Part shown: piece after piece, positions 8,631 to 17,596 of the stretch | Layout: each line of letters opens with the position of its first letter | How positions within the stretch are numbered: the stretch's first letter is position 1 | Origin: Pseudomonas sp. J452 | GTDB lineage: Bacteria; Pseudomonadota; Gammaproteobacteria; Pseudomonadales; Pseudomonadaceae | Length of the DNA stretch: 64,000 nt | Assembly (NCBI RefSeq): GCF_024666525.1 | Contig: NZ_CP088294.1 | Coordinates: 3,348,001-3,412,000 of the forward strand | Direction: 5' to 3' | The notes under the pieces: model-generated | Seen by the model: only the letters and a program-made list of their open reading frames with translations | What the model was told of the DNA's origin: nothing | The model's database searches: none | Translations under genes and position numbers: made by a program

Positions 8631-9845
8631 ATGAGCCAAGCTGCCCAACCATCCCCGAATCCTCAAGCCGTCGTTGCCGCGCCGGTTGAACAGGCCAGTC
8701 GCGCCAGCCTGGAGCAGGCGTTCGAGCTGTTCAACCAGATGTCGACGCAGCTCACGGCCTCCTACAGCATGCTTGAGGCACGGGTTACCGAGCTCAAGGG
8801 GCAGTTGGCCTTGGTCAGTGCCCAGCGCATGCAGGAGCTGGCGGAAAAGGAGCGCTTGGCCCATCGCCTGCAAAGCCTACTCGACCTGCTCCCCGGTGGG
8901 GTGATCGTGATCGACGGCCAGGGCGTGGTCCGCGAGGCCAATCCGGTGGCGCGCACGCTGCTGGTGAAGCCGCTGGTTGGCATGCTCTGGCGTGAAGTCA
9001 TCAGCCGCAGTTTTGCCCCGCGTGAAGATGATGGTCATGAAATTTCCCTCAAGGATGGCCGCCGGCTGTCCATTGCCACCCGCTCGTTGCATGGCGAGCC
9101 GGGGCAGCTGGTGTTGCTTACCGACCTGACGGAAACCCGTCGCCTGCAGGATCAACTCTCCCGTCATGAGCGCCTCTCGGCCCTCGGCCGCATGGTTGCC
9201 TCGCTGGCCCACCAGATTCGTACGCCGCTGTCCGCAGCGCTGCTGTATGCCAGCCATCTGACCGAGCAGGCCTTGCCTCTGGAGCAGCAGCAGCGCTTCG
9301 CCGGGCGCCTCAAGGAGCGCCTGCATGAGTTGGAGCACCAGGTGCGCGACATGCTGGTGTTTGCCCGCGGCGAGCTGCCTTTACCCAACCGTATCGCACC
9401 GTCGGTATTGTTCGATGCCCTGCGCGCCGCTGCCGACGTGCATGTGCAGGGCATGAGCGTACGCTGGCAGTGCGATGCCCGCGCCGGCGAGTTGCTGTGC
9501 AACCGCGACACCTTGGTCGGCACCGTGCTCAATCTGATCCAGAACTCGATCCAGGCCGCGGGCCGCGAGGCGCGTTTGAAGATTCACCTGTACGCCCGTG
9601 GCAATACCTTGCGCCTGTGCGTCAGCGACAACGGCGACGGCATCGATCCGGCGACCCTGGCGCGCCTCGGCGAACCTTTCTTCACCACCAAGACCACCGG
9701 CACCGGCCTCGGCCTGGCCGTGGTTCAGGCCGTGGCACGTGCCCACCAGGGCGAGCTGCAACTGCGCTCACGAGTTGGGCGCGGCACTTGTGCCACCCTC
9801 GTTCTGCCGCTGCTGCCTGCAGCGCATCCGGTTTCTCAGGAGTAA
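8631..9845 (+). CDS. fleS: Flagellar sensor histidine kinase FleS
   Basis: A soluble 404-residue histidine kinase partner of FleR. A PAS domain is at about 75-175 (LLDLLPGGVIVIDGQGVV), the HisKA H-box at about 180-245 with the phospho-acceptor His194 in SLAHQIRTPL, and the HATPase_c domain at about 285-395 with an N-box (NLIQNSIQAA) and G-box (TTGTGLGLAVVQ). No membrane segment is seen, as in known FleS. It starts 160 nt after fleQ, behind the -24/-12 site, and fleR starts 4 nt after its stop. FleSR activates class III genes, including the hook and motor genes. Confidence 0.96.
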   Translation: MSQAAQPSPNPQAVVAAPVEQASRASLEQAFELFNQMSTQLTASYSMLEARVTELKGQLALVSAQRMQELAEKERLAHRLQSLLDLLPGGVIVIDGQGVVREANPVARTLLVKPLVGMLWREVISRSFAPREDDGHEISLKDGRRLSIATRSLHGEPGQLVLLTDLTETRRLQDQLSRHERLSALGRMVASLAHQIRTPLSAALLYASHLTEQALPLEQQQRFAGRLKERLHELEHQVRDMLVFARGELPLPNRIAPSVLFDALRAAADVHVQGMSVRWQCDARAGELLCNRDTLVGTVLNLIQNSIQAAGREARLKIHLYARGNTLRLCVSDNGDGIDPATLARLGEPFFTTKTTGTGLGLAVVQAVARAHQGELQLRSRVGRGTCATLVLPLLPAAHPVSQE

Positions 9846-9849
9846 TGCC

Positions 9850-11259
9850 ATGACTGCCAAAATTCTGCTGGTCGAAGACGACCGCGCGTTGCGCGAGGCG
9901 CTGGCCGACACCCTGTTGCTCGGTGGGCATGACCTGCGCGCCGTGGCGTGCGCCGAAGATGCGCTCATAGCGCTGACCGAGGAGGCCTTCAGCCTGGTGG
10001 TCAGCGACGTCAACATGCCCGGCATGGATGGCCATCAACTGCTGGGCCTGATCCGCAGTCGTTACCCGCAACTGCCGGTGCTGCTGATGACCGCTTATGG
10101 CGCCGTGGAGCGCGCGGTAGATGCGATCCGCCAGGGCGCCGCGGATTACCTGGTCAAACCCTTCGAGCCCAAGGCCCTGCTGGATCTGGTCGCTCGTCAC
10201 GCACTTGGCCGCCTCAGTGCCAGTGACTGCGATGGTCCGATTGCCTGCGAGCCGGCCAGCCTGCAACTGCTAGAGCTGGCCGCACGGGTGGCGCGCAGCG
10301 ATTCGACCGTGTTGATCTCCGGTGAGTCCGGTACCGGCAAGGAAGTGTTGGCGCGTTACATTCACCAGCAGTCGCCACGGGCCGGCAAGCCGTTTATCGC
10401 GATCAACTGTGCGGCGATTCCGGACAACATGCTCGAGGCCACCCTGTTCGGTCATGAGAAGGGCGCCTTCACCGGCGCCATCGCGGCTCAGCCGGGCAAG
10501 TTCGAGCTGGCCGAAGGGGGCACCATTCTGCTCGATGAAATTTCCGAGATGCCCATGGCGCTGCAGGCCAAGCTCCTGCGCGTACTGCAGGAGCGTGAGG
10601 TGGAGCGGGTGGGCGCGCGCAAGCCGATCAACCTGGATATCCGCGTGCTGGCCACCACCAACCGGGATCTGGCCGGCGAAGTCGCTGCCGGGCGTTTCCG
10701 TGAAGACCTCTACTATCGCCTGTCGGTATTTCCGCTGGCGTGGCGCGCCCTGCGCGAGCGTACCGCCGATATTCTGCCGCTGGCCGAGCGCCTGCTGGCC
10801 AAGCATGTCAAAAAAATGAATCACGGCGCCGTGCAGCTTTCCCCACAGGCGCGTGCCTGCCTGATTGCTCACCCCTGGCCGGGTAATGTGCGCGAACTGG
10901 ATAACGCCATTCAGCGTGCGCTGATCCTGCAGCAGGGCGGGCTGATCCAGCCCCATGACCTGTGTCTGACGGCGCCCATCGGCATGGCGCCGCTGCCGAT
11001 GACTGCGCCACCGCTGAGCCTGGTGATCAACAGCCCGGCGCCGCTGGAGCAGGAGTCGCCGGTAGAGGCATCCGGCGCCCTGGGTGACGACCTGCGTCGC
11101 CGTGAGTTCCAGATGATCATCGACACCCTGCGTTCCGAACGTGGCCGCCGCAAGGAGGCCGCCGAGCGCCTGGGCATCAGCCCGCGCACCCTGCGTTACA
11201 AGCTGGCGCAGATGCGTGATGCCGGCATGGATGTCGAGGCCTACCTGTTCGCCAGCTGA
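9850..11259 (+). CDS. fleR: Flagellar response regulator FleR
   Basis: This 469-residue NtrC-family activator has a receiver with Asp53 in VVSDVNMPGMDG, an AAA+ domain with GESGTGKE (158-165) and GAFTGA (205-210), and a C-terminal Fis HTH (KEAAERLGISPRTLRYKL, about 435-455). Phosphorylated by FleS, it drives sigma-54 class III flagellar promoters. I used the ATG at 9850, 4 nt after fleS; a longer open frame reaching back to 9598 lies wholly within fleS and encodes nothing recognisable. A REP doublet follows the gene. Confidence 0.96.
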   Translation: MTAKILLVEDDRALREALADTLLLGGHDLRAVACAEDALIALTEEAFSLVVSDVNMPGMDGHQLLGLIRSRYPQLPVLLMTAYGAVERAVDAIRQGAADYLVKPFEPKALLDLVARHALGRLSASDCDGPIACEPASLQLLELAARVARSDSTVLISGESGTGKEVLARYIHQQSPRAGKPFIAINCAAIPDNMLEATLFGHEKGAFTGAIAAQPGKFELAEGGTILLDEISEMPMALQAKLLRVLQEREVERVGARKPINLDIRVLATTNRDLAGEVAAGRFREDLYYRLSVFPLAWRALRERTADILPLAERLLAKHVKKMNHGAVQLSPQARACLIAHPWPGNVRELDNAIQRALILQQGGLIQPHDLCLTAPIGMAPLPMTAPPLSLVINSPAPLEQESPVEASGALGDDLRRREFQMIIDTLRSERGRRKEAAERLGISPRTLRYKLAQMRDAGMDVEAYLFAS

Positions 11260-11271
11260 GGGCGCCCTTGT

Positions 11272-11334
11272 GTAGGAGCCAGCTTGCTGGCGATCGGCCA
11301 CATCCCCATTGATCGCCAGCAAGCTGGCTCCTAC
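11272..11334. repeat. Inverted REP doublet between fleR and fliE
   Basis: Two 24-bp arms (11272-11295 and 11311-11334) are perfect reverse complements around a 15-nt spacer. Each arm contains GTAGGAGC and the inner palindrome GCCAGC-TT-GCTGGC. This is the structure of the Pseudomonas REP family, paired as a REPIN. It can also fold as a long hairpin in mRNA and may end the fleSR transcript. Confidence 0.85.
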
Positions 11335-11397
11335 GAATAGCGTGGAGCCGGGCTGGCGTGTGGTCCGTTGCTCTGGAAAATGAAGCTACTGATTTTC

Positions 11398-11413
11398 TGG
11401 CACCCTTGTTGCA
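11398..11413 (+). promoter_or_regulatory. Sigma-54 promoter of the fliE operon
   Basis: TGGCACC-CTTG-TTGCA matches the -24/-12 consensus almost fully (GG at 11399-11400, GC at 11411-11412). It lies 58 nt upstream of fliE and should drive fliEFGHIJ and perhaps the hsb genes. Confidence 0.93.
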
Positions 11414-11470
11414 GATACCTCTCTACAGAGCCGCGCAGCGTCAAAAAACCGCGGCCGCCGGAGAACGATC

Positions 11471-11803
11471 ATGAGTCAAGGTGTCGAGTTCAATCGCCTG
11501 ATGTTGGAAATGCGCTCCATGCAGATGGAGGCCATGGCCAAGCAGAAGCCGCCTGCTATCAGCGCGCCGGAGCCGGGTGCGCCGAGTTTCTCGGAAATGC
11601 TCGGTCAGGCGGTGGGCAAGGTGAGCGAGACCCAGCAGGCTTCGACGCAACTGGCCAATGCCTTCGAGATGGGCCAGGGCGGTGTCGACATCACCGACGT
11701 GATGATCGCCTCGCAGAAGGCCAGCGTTTCCTTCCAGGCCATGACCCAGGTGCGCAACAAGCTGGTCCAGGCCTACCAAGACATCATGCAGATGCCGGTT
11801 TAA
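11471..11803 (+). CDS. fliE: Flagellar hook-basal body protein FliE
   Basis: A 110-residue FliE, the junction protein between the MS-ring and the proximal rod and the first substrate of the export gate. The C-terminal half (about 55-110, [19 protein letters not shown]) is the conserved helix bundle; the first 50 residues are variable. The ATG at 11471 is just behind a -24/-12 promoter. fliF follows after 17 nt. Confidence 0.96.
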   Translation: MSQGVEFNRLMLEMRSMQMEAMAKQKPPAISAPEPGAPSFSEMLGQAVGKVSETQQASTQLANAFEMGQGGVDITDVMIASQKASVSFQAMTQVRNKLVQAYQDIMQMPV

Positions 11804-11820
11804 CAGAGCGGAATTGAGTC

Positions 11821-13605
11821 ATGGCTGAAGCAGTCGCTGCAAATATGCCCGCCACCACGGCGGCAGAACCGAAGAAACCCTTGCTCGGTTTGTCGTTCCT
11901 GGAAAACCTCTCCGACATGTCGATGCTGCGGCAGATCGGCCTGCTGGTCGGCCTGGCCGCCAGCGTGGCGATCGGTTTCGCCGTGGTGCTCTGGTCGCAA
12001 CAGCCGGATTATCGTCCGCTGTTCAGCAACCTGGCGGGGATGGACACCAACCAGGTCATCGAAACCCTCGCCTCTGCCGATATCGCCTACACCATCGAGC
12101 CGAACTCCGGCGCGCTGCTGGTCAAGTCCGAAGACTATGGTCGCGCGCAGCTGAAGCTGGCCGGTGCCGGCGTGGCACCGAGCGACGGCAACATCGGCTT
12201 CGAGATCCTCGATCAGGAGCAGGGCCTGGGCACCAGCCAGTTCATGGAGGCCACGCGTTACCGTCGTGGCCTGGAAGGCGAGCTGGCGCGTACCGTCTCC
12301 AGCCTGAACAACGTCAAGGGTGCCCGCGTGCACCTGGCCATTCCGAAGAGTTCGGTGTTCGTGCGCGATGAGCGCAAGCCGAGCGCCTCGGTGCTGGTCG
12401 AGCTGTACCCGGGTCGTACCCTGGAACCGAGCCAGGTCATGGCCATCGTCAACCTGGTCGCCACTAGCGTGCCGGAGTTGAGCAAATCGCAGATCACCGT
12501 GGTCGACCAGAAAGGCAACCTGCTCTCCGATCAGCAGGAAATGTCCGAGCTGACCATGGCCGGCAAGCAGTTCGACTACAGCCGGCGCATGGAAAGCCTG
12601 TTCACCCAGCGCGTACACAACATCCTGCAGCCGGTGCTCGGCACGGGTCGCTACAAGGCTGAAGTGTCGGCGGATGTCGACTTCAGTGCGGTCGAATCGA
12701 CCTCGGAAATGTTCAACCCGGACCAGCCGGCCCTGCGCAGCGAACAGCAGGTCAACGAACAGCGTTCCAGCAGCCTGCCGCCGCAAGGCGTGCCGGGCGC
12801 CCTGAGCAATCAGCCACCAGGTGCCGCTGCCGCTCCGGAGCAGGCCGCCGCAGCGCCGGCGCCGCCCGGTCCGATAGCCTCGGGCCAGCCGCTGCTGGAT
12901 GCCAATGGTCAACAGGTTATCGATCCGGCGACCGGTCTGCCGATGCTGGCACCTTATCCGGCGGACAAGCGCGAGCAGTCCACCCGCAACTTCGAGCTGG
13001 ACCGTTCGATCAGCTACACCAAGCAGCAGCAGGGTCGCCTCAAGCGTCTGTCGGTGGCGGTGGTGCTCGACGATCAGGTCAAGATCAACGCAGAAACCGG
13101 CGAAACCACGCGTGCGCCCTGGAGTGCCGAGGAGCTGGCACGCTTTACCCGCCTGGTGCAGGACGCCGTGGGCTTCGATGCCAGCCGTGGTGACAGCGTC
13201 AGCGTGATCAACACCTCGTTCACCACCGATCTGGCCGATGTCGTCGAGCTGCCCTGGTACCAGAACGAGCTGTTCCTGATGGCCATGGGCTCGCTGAGAC
13301 AGCTGGTGCCGGCGCTGCTGATCTTCATCCTGGTCTGGTTCGTCCTGCGCCCGGTGATGAAGAACATCGCCAACCCGAACAAAGGCGGGGCTGGCGCCGG
13401 CGGTGACGTCGAACTGGGTGATATGGGTGGCCTGGACGGTGAACTGTCGGCCGACCGTGTCAGCCTTGGTGGTCCGCAGAGCATCCTGCTGCCGAGCCCG
13501 TCCGAGGGGTATGATGCACAATTGAACGCCATCAAGAGCCTGGTGGCAGAAGATCCGGGTCGCGTGGCCCAGGTTGTGAAAGAGTGGATCAACGCCGATG
13601 AGTAA
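11821..13605 (+). CDS. fliF: Flagellar MS-ring protein FliF
   Basis: FliF, 594 residues, oligomerises in the inner membrane into the MS-ring that houses the export gate. A first membrane helix lies at about 38-60 (IGLLVGLAASVAIGFAVVLW) and a second at about 480-505 (LVPALLIFILVWFVLRPVM). The periplasmic part holds the YscJ/FliF ring-building motif and an Ala/Pro-rich insertion (about 320-350). The cytoplasmic tail ends in a FliG-binding helix (VAEDPGRVAQVVKEWI). fliG overlaps it by 8 nt. Confidence 0.97.
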   Translation: MAEAVAANMPATTAAEPKKPLLGLSFLENLSDMSMLRQIGLLVGLAASVAIGFAVVLWSQQPDYRPLFSNLAGMDTNQVIETLASADIAYTIEPNSGALLVKSEDYGRAQLKLAGAGVAPSDGNIGFEILDQEQGLGTSQFMEATRYRRGLEGELARTVSSLNNVKGARVHLAIPKSSVFVRDERKPSASVLVELYPGRTLEPSQVMAIVNLVATSVPELSKSQITVVDQKGNLLSDQQEMSELTMAGKQFDYSRRMESLFTQRVHNILQPVLGTGRYKAEVSADVDFSAVESTSEMFNPDQPALRSEQQVNEQRSSSLPPQGVPGALSNQPPGAAAAPEQAAAAPAPPGPIASGQPLLDANGQQVIDPATGLPMLAPYPADKREQSTRNFELDRSISYTKQQQGRLKRLSVAVVLDDQVKINAETGETTRAPWSAEELARFTRLVQDAVGFDASRGDSVSVINTSFTTDLADVVELPWYQNELFLMAMGSLRQLVPALLIFILVWFVLRPVMKNIANPNKGGAGAGGDVELGDMGGLDGELSADRVSLGGPQSILLPSPSEGYDAQLNAIKSLVAEDPGRVAQVVKEWINADE

Positions 13606-14617
13606 CGAAAACGCCCGCCTCACCAAGCTGAGCAAGGTCGACAAGGCCGCCATCCTCCTGCTGTCGCTCGGCGAGACCGATGCCGCGCAGGTGCTGCGCC
13701 ACCTCGGGCCAAAGGAAGTGCAGCGGGTCGGCGTGGCCATGGCCGGCATGCGCAATGTGCAGCGCGAACAGGTCGAGCAGGTGATGGGCGAGTTCGTCGA
13801 CATCGTCGGCGACCAGACCAGTCTGGGCGTGGGCTCCGATGCCTATATCCGCAAGATGCTCACCGCGGCCCTGGGCGAAGACAAGGCCGGCAACCTGATC
13901 GACCGTATTCTCCTCGGCGGCAGCACCAGTGGTCTGGACAGCCTGAAGTGGATGGAACCGCGCGCCGTGGCCGACGTGATCCGCTACGAACATCCACAGA
14001 TCCAGGCCATCGTGGTCGCCTACCTCGACCCGGATCAGGCCGGCGAAGTGCTTGGCCACTTCGATCACAAGGTGCGCCTGGACATCGTCCTGCGCGTGTC
14101 CTCGCTGAATACCGTGCAACCGGCGGCGCTCAAGGAACTCAACCTGATTCTAGAGAAGCAGTTCTCCGGCAGCTCCAACACCACCCGCGCCAACCTCGGC
14201 GGGGTCAAGCGCGCTGCGGACATCATGAACTTCCTCGACAGCTCGATCGAAGGCCAACTGATGGACTCGATCCGCGAAGTCGACGAAGACCTGTCGACCC
14301 AGATCGAAGACCTGATGTTCGTCTTCGACAACCTCGCCGATGTCGACGACAAGGGTATCCAGGCGCTGCTGCGCGAGGTGTCGTCCGATGTGCTGGTGCT
14401 GGCGCTTAAGGGCGCCGACGAGGCGATCAAGGAAAAAGTCTTCAAGAACATGTCCAAACGCGCCGCCGAGCTGCTGCGCGACGACCTGGACGCCAAGGGG
14501 CCGGTTCGCGTCAGCGACGTCGAGACCGCGCAGAAGGAAATCCTCACCATTGCCCGTCGCATGGCCGAGTCCGGCGAGATCGTTCTCGGCGGCGCGGGCG
14601 GCGAAGCGATGATCTAA
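13598..14617 (+). CDS. fliG: Flagellar motor switch protein FliG
   Basis: FliG (339 residues) forms the upper C-ring, couples to the MS-ring through its N-domain and contacts the stators through its C-domain. The C-domain shows the torque helix with conserved charges (IREVDEDLSTQIEDLMFVFD, about 225-250). The middle domain carries the EHPQ motif (RYEHPQIQAI). The start overlaps the fliF stop as ATGAGTAA. It must work with two stators in this lineage, MotAB (not in this window) and MotCD. Confidence 0.97.
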   Translation: MSNENARLTKLSKVDKAAILLLSLGETDAAQVLRHLGPKEVQRVGVAMAGMRNVQREQVEQVMGEFVDIVGDQTSLGVGSDAYIRKMLTAALGEDKAGNLIDRILLGGSTSGLDSLKWMEPRAVADVIRYEHPQIQAIVVAYLDPDQAGEVLGHFDHKVRLDIVLRVSSLNTVQPAALKELNLILEKQFSGSSNTTRANLGGVKRAADIMNFLDSSIEGQLMDSIREVDEDLSTQIEDLMFVFDNLADVDDKGIQALLREVSSDVLVLALKGADEAIKEKVFKNMSKRAAELLRDDLDAKGPVRVSDVETAQKEILTIARRMAESGEIVLGGAGGEAMI

Positions 14618-14632
14618 GCGGCGGACGCAGGC

Positions 14633-15409
14633 ATGGCCCCCAAGGAAGTCCCCAGCGAGCTGATTCGCGCCAAGGATGTCGGCGGCTTCGACCGCTGGGC
14701 CTTGCCCAGCTTCGATCCCGCCGTGGAAGTGCCGGCCGAGCCGGAGCCTGAACCGGTTGCCGAGGCGGAGTTACAGCCGCAGGTGGAAGAAGTTGCCATC
14801 GAGCAAGTCAAACCGCTGACGCTCGATGAGGTCGAGGCGATTCGCCAGGATGCCTACAACGAAGGTTTTTCCACTGGCGAGAAGGACGGCTTCCACGCCG
14901 GCCAGCTCAAGGCCAAACAGGAAGGCGACGCCGCCCTGGCGCTCAAGCTCAAGAGCCTGGAACAGCTGATGGAGCAACTGCTGGAGCCGATTGCCAACCA
15001 GGATCAGGAGCTGGAGCAGGCGCTGGTCAACCTGGTCAGCCAGATGACCCGTCAGGTGATCCAGCGCGAGCTGACGACCGACTCCAGTCAGATCCGCAGT
15101 GTGCTGCGCGAGGCGCTCGTCCTGCTGCCGATGGGCGCCAGCAATATCCGTATCCATATTCATCCGCAGGATTTCGAGCTGGTCAAAGCCCTGCGCGAGC
15201 GCCATGAAGAAAACTGGCGGATTGTCGAGGACGAATCCCTGCTGCCTGGCGGTTGCCGGGTAGAGAGCGAGCACAGTCGCATCGATGCGAGCATCGAGAC
15301 ACGCATGGCGCTGGCCCTCAAGCAGTTGTTCGAGCAGCAGCGCACGCAGGTGACCAGTCCGCCCGAGACGGATATCCATGTGGACCTGGACATGCCCGAT
15401 GCGCCTTGA
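14633..15409 (+). CDS. fliH: Flagellar export ATPase regulator FliH
   Basis: FliH (258 residues) is the peripheral stalk that binds the FliI ATPase and links it to FliN and the export gate. The N-terminal third is acidic and Pro/Glu rich; the C-terminal half (about 110-240) is the FliH/HrpE domain with a long coiled coil. Conserved GxxxG-like spacing is seen near [17 protein letters not shown]. The last 11 nt overlap fliI. Confidence 0.94.
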   Translation: MAPKEVPSELIRAKDVGGFDRWALPSFDPAVEVPAEPEPEPVAEAELQPQVEEVAIEQVKPLTLDEVEAIRQDAYNEGFSTGEKDGFHAGQLKAKQEGDAALALKLKSLEQLMEQLLEPIANQDQELEQALVNLVSQMTRQVIQRELTTDSSQIRSVLREALVLLPMGASNIRIHIHPQDFELVKALRERHEENWRIVEDESLLPGGCRVESEHSRIDASIETRMALALKQLFEQQRTQVTSPPETDIHVDLDMPDAP

Positions 15410-16757
15410 GCGGATCAGCTTCGCCAAGCGCCTGGCTGGCTACAGCGAGGCCGTCGAATTGCCCAGCCAGCCGGTGGTCGAGGGACGCCTGCTGCGCATG
15501 GTCGGTCTTACCCTGGAGGCCGAAGGCCTGCGTGCCGCGCTGGGCAGTCGTTGCCTGGTGATCAACGACGACAGCTACCACCCGGTACAGGTGGAGGCCG
15601 AAGTGATGGGCTTCTCCGCCGGCAAGATCTTCCTCATGCCGGTCGGCAGCCTGGCCGGGATTGCCCCGGGCGCACGGGTGGTGCCGCTGCCGGATGCCGG
15701 GCGCCTGCCGATGGGCATGTCGATGCTCGGTCGCGTACTCGACGGTGCCGGTCGCGCCCTGGATGGTAAGGGCGGGATGAAGGCCGAGGACTGGGTGCCG
15801 ATGGATGGCCCAGCGATCAACCCGCTCAATCGTCACCCGATCAGCGAGCCGCTGGATGTTGGTATTCGCTGCATCAACGGCCTGCTCACCGTCGGCCGCG
15901 GCCAGCGCCTGGGCCTGTTCGCCGGTACTGGCGTGGGTAAGTCGGTGCTGCTGGGCATGATGACCCGCTTCACCGAGGCGGACATCATCGTGGTCGGCCT
16001 GATCGGCGAACGCGGCCGCGAGGTCAAGGAATTCATCGACGAGATTCTTGGCGAGGAGGGCATCAAGCGCTCGGTGGTGGTGGCTTCGCCTGCCGATGAC
16101 GCGCCGTTGATGCGCCTGCGTGCGGCCATGTACTGCACGCGGATCGCCGAATATTTTCGCGACAAGGGCAAGAACGTCCTGCTGCTGATGGACTCGCTGA
16201 CCCGCTTCGCCCAGGCCCAGCGCGAGATCGCCCTGGCCATCGGTGAACCACCGGCGACCAAGGGCTATCCGCCTTCGGTCTTCGCCCGCCTGCCCAAGCT
16301 GGTGGAGCGTGCCGGCAATGCCGAGGCCGGCGGGGGTTCGATTACCGCGTTCTACACCGTGCTCAGCGAGGGCGACGACCAGCAGGACCCGATCGCCGAT
16401 GCCGCCCGTGGTGTGCTCGATGGCCACTTCGTGCTGTCGCGCCGGCTGGCCGAGGAGGGGCATTACCCGGCCATCGACATCGAAGCCTCGATCAGCCGGG
16501 TCATGCCGCAGGTGGTCAGCGCCGAGCATATGAAGCTGGCTCAGCGCTTCAAGCAGCTGTGGTCGCGTTATCAGCAAAGTCGCGATCTGATCAGCGTCGG
16601 CGCCTATGTGCCGGGCGGTGATGCCGATACTGATCTGGCCATCGCGCGCCAACCGGCCATGGCCCGCTACCTGCGCCAGGGCCTGCAGGAGAGCGAAGGG
16701 CTCGACGCCAGCGCCATGCAGTTGAGCCAGGTCTTCAACCCCACGGCGCAGGCCTGA
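15399..16757 (+). CDS. fliI: Flagellum-specific ATPase FliI
   Basis: This 452-residue F1-beta-like ATPase energises substrate unloading at the export gate. Walker A is GTGVGKS (176-182), Walker B lies in [18 protein letters not shown], and the type III ATPase signature [18 protein letters not shown] is present. The start ATG at 15399 lies inside the fliH end and gives [12 protein letters not shown]; an in-frame 15378 start lacks an RBS and homology. fliJ follows 3 nt after the stop. Confidence 0.97.
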   Translation: MRLERISFAKRLAGYSEAVELPSQPVVEGRLLRMVGLTLEAEGLRAALGSRCLVINDDSYHPVQVEAEVMGFSAGKIFLMPVGSLAGIAPGARVVPLPDAGRLPMGMSMLGRVLDGAGRALDGKGGMKAEDWVPMDGPAINPLNRHPISEPLDVGIRCINGLLTVGRGQRLGLFAGTGVGKSVLLGMMTRFTEADIIVVGLIGERGREVKEFIDEILGEEGIKRSVVVASPADDAPLMRLRAAMYCTRIAEYFRDKGKNVLLLMDSLTRFAQAQREIALAIGEPPATKGYPPSVFARLPKLVERAGNAEAGGGSITAFYTVLSEGDDQQDPIADAARGVLDGHFVLSRRLAEEGHYPAIDIEASISRVMPQVVSAEHMKLAQRFKQLWSRYQQSRDLISVGAYVPGGDADTDLAIARQPAMARYLRQGLQESEGLDASAMQLSQVFNPTAQA

Positions 16758-16760
16758 TAA

Positions 16761-17210
16761 ATGGCCAACAGTCGTGCCGCGCGCCTGGCGCCGGTGATCG
16801 AGATGGCCGAGCGCGCCGAGCGCGAAGCCGCCCGCCAGCTGGGTCACTGCCAGGGCCTGCTGGGCAAGGCCGAGGCGCAACTCGGCGAACTCGAACGTTA
16901 CCGTGGCGACTACCAGCAGCAGTGGATCACCGAAGGCCGCCAGGGCGTGTCCGGGCAGTGGCTGATGAACTACCAGCGTTTCCTCTCGCAACTGGAGTCT
17001 GCCATCGGCCAGCAACATCAGAGTGTCAACTGGCATCGCGAAAATCTGGCCAAGGCGCGCAGCATCTGGCAACAGCGCTATGCTCGTTTGGAGGGCCTAC
17101 GCAAGCTGGTGCAACGTTACCTCGATGAGGCGCGCCTGGCTGAAGACAAACGCGAGCAAAAGCTGCTCGACGAACTGGCCCAACGCCTGCCTATGCGTGA
17201 TCAACGATGA
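16761..17210 (+). CDS. fliJ: Flagellar export protein FliJ
   Basis: A 149-residue, almost fully coiled-coil protein that sits in the FliI hexamer like the gamma subunit of F1 and interacts with FlhA. Heptad-like helices cover residues 10-145, rich in Arg, Gln and Glu. It lies directly after fliI and closes the fliEFGHIJ unit; 74 nt separate it from hsbA. Confidence 0.93.
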   Translation: MANSRAARLAPVIEMAERAEREAARQLGHCQGLLGKAEAQLGELERYRGDYQQQWITEGRQGVSGQWLMNYQRFLSQLESAIGQQHQSVNWHRENLAKARSIWQQRYARLEGLRKLVQRYLDEARLAEDKREQKLLDELAQRLPMRDQR

Positions 17211-17284
17211 TCGCGGTTGCTCGCTGTGACAGCCGGTGCTAAATCTGTCGCAGCACAGCACATACAAATAACAAGGAGTGCTTC

Positions 17285-17590
17285 ATGAGCATCAGCGCAC
17301 TGCCCTCGAATGACGGACAGGAACTGACCATTCAGATTCAGGGGCGCTTCGATTTTTCGGCGCACCAGGAATTCCGCGACGCTTACGAGCGCGTGAACAT
17401 GACTCCCAAACGCTATGTGGTGGATCTCAAAGCAGCCACCTACCTCGACAGCTCGGCACTGGGCATGCTCCTGCTGTTGCGTGACCATGCCGGTGGCGAC
17501 CATGCGCGCATCAGCCTGGTCAACTGCAACCCGGATGTGCGCAAGATTTTGTCCATCTCCAACTTCGAACAGCTGTTCCAGATCGGCTGA
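17285..17590 (+). CDS. hsbA: STAS anti-anti-sigma factor (HsbA-like)
   Basis: This 101-residue single STAS domain matches HsbA, the output of the HptB branch of the Gac/Rsm and motility network in P. aeruginosa. The phospho-acceptor is probably Ser56 in YLDSSALGML. When dephosphorylated, HsbA binds the anti-sigma factor FlgM and frees FliA; when phosphorylated it is reported to act with a diguanylate cyclase. AAGGAG at 17273-17278 sets the ATG at 17285. Its regulator HsbR starts 6 nt downstream. The placement between fliJ and fliK links the switch directly to flagellar assembly. Confidence 0.9.
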   Translation: MSISALPSNDGQELTIQIQGRFDFSAHQEFRDAYERVNMTPKRYVVDLKAATYLDSSALGMLLLLRDHAGGDHARISLVNCNPDVRKILSISNFEQLFQIG

Positions 17591-17596
17591 GCCAGC

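Noticed and set aside
11800..13803. 667-residue minus-strand frame opposite fliF and fliG
   Set aside because: Low-complexity His/Gln/Arg-rich shadow without RBS; the plus-strand genes are certain.
15318..17072. 584-residue minus-strand frame opposite fliI and fliJ
   Set aside because: Shadow of well-conserved plus-strand genes, no family pattern.
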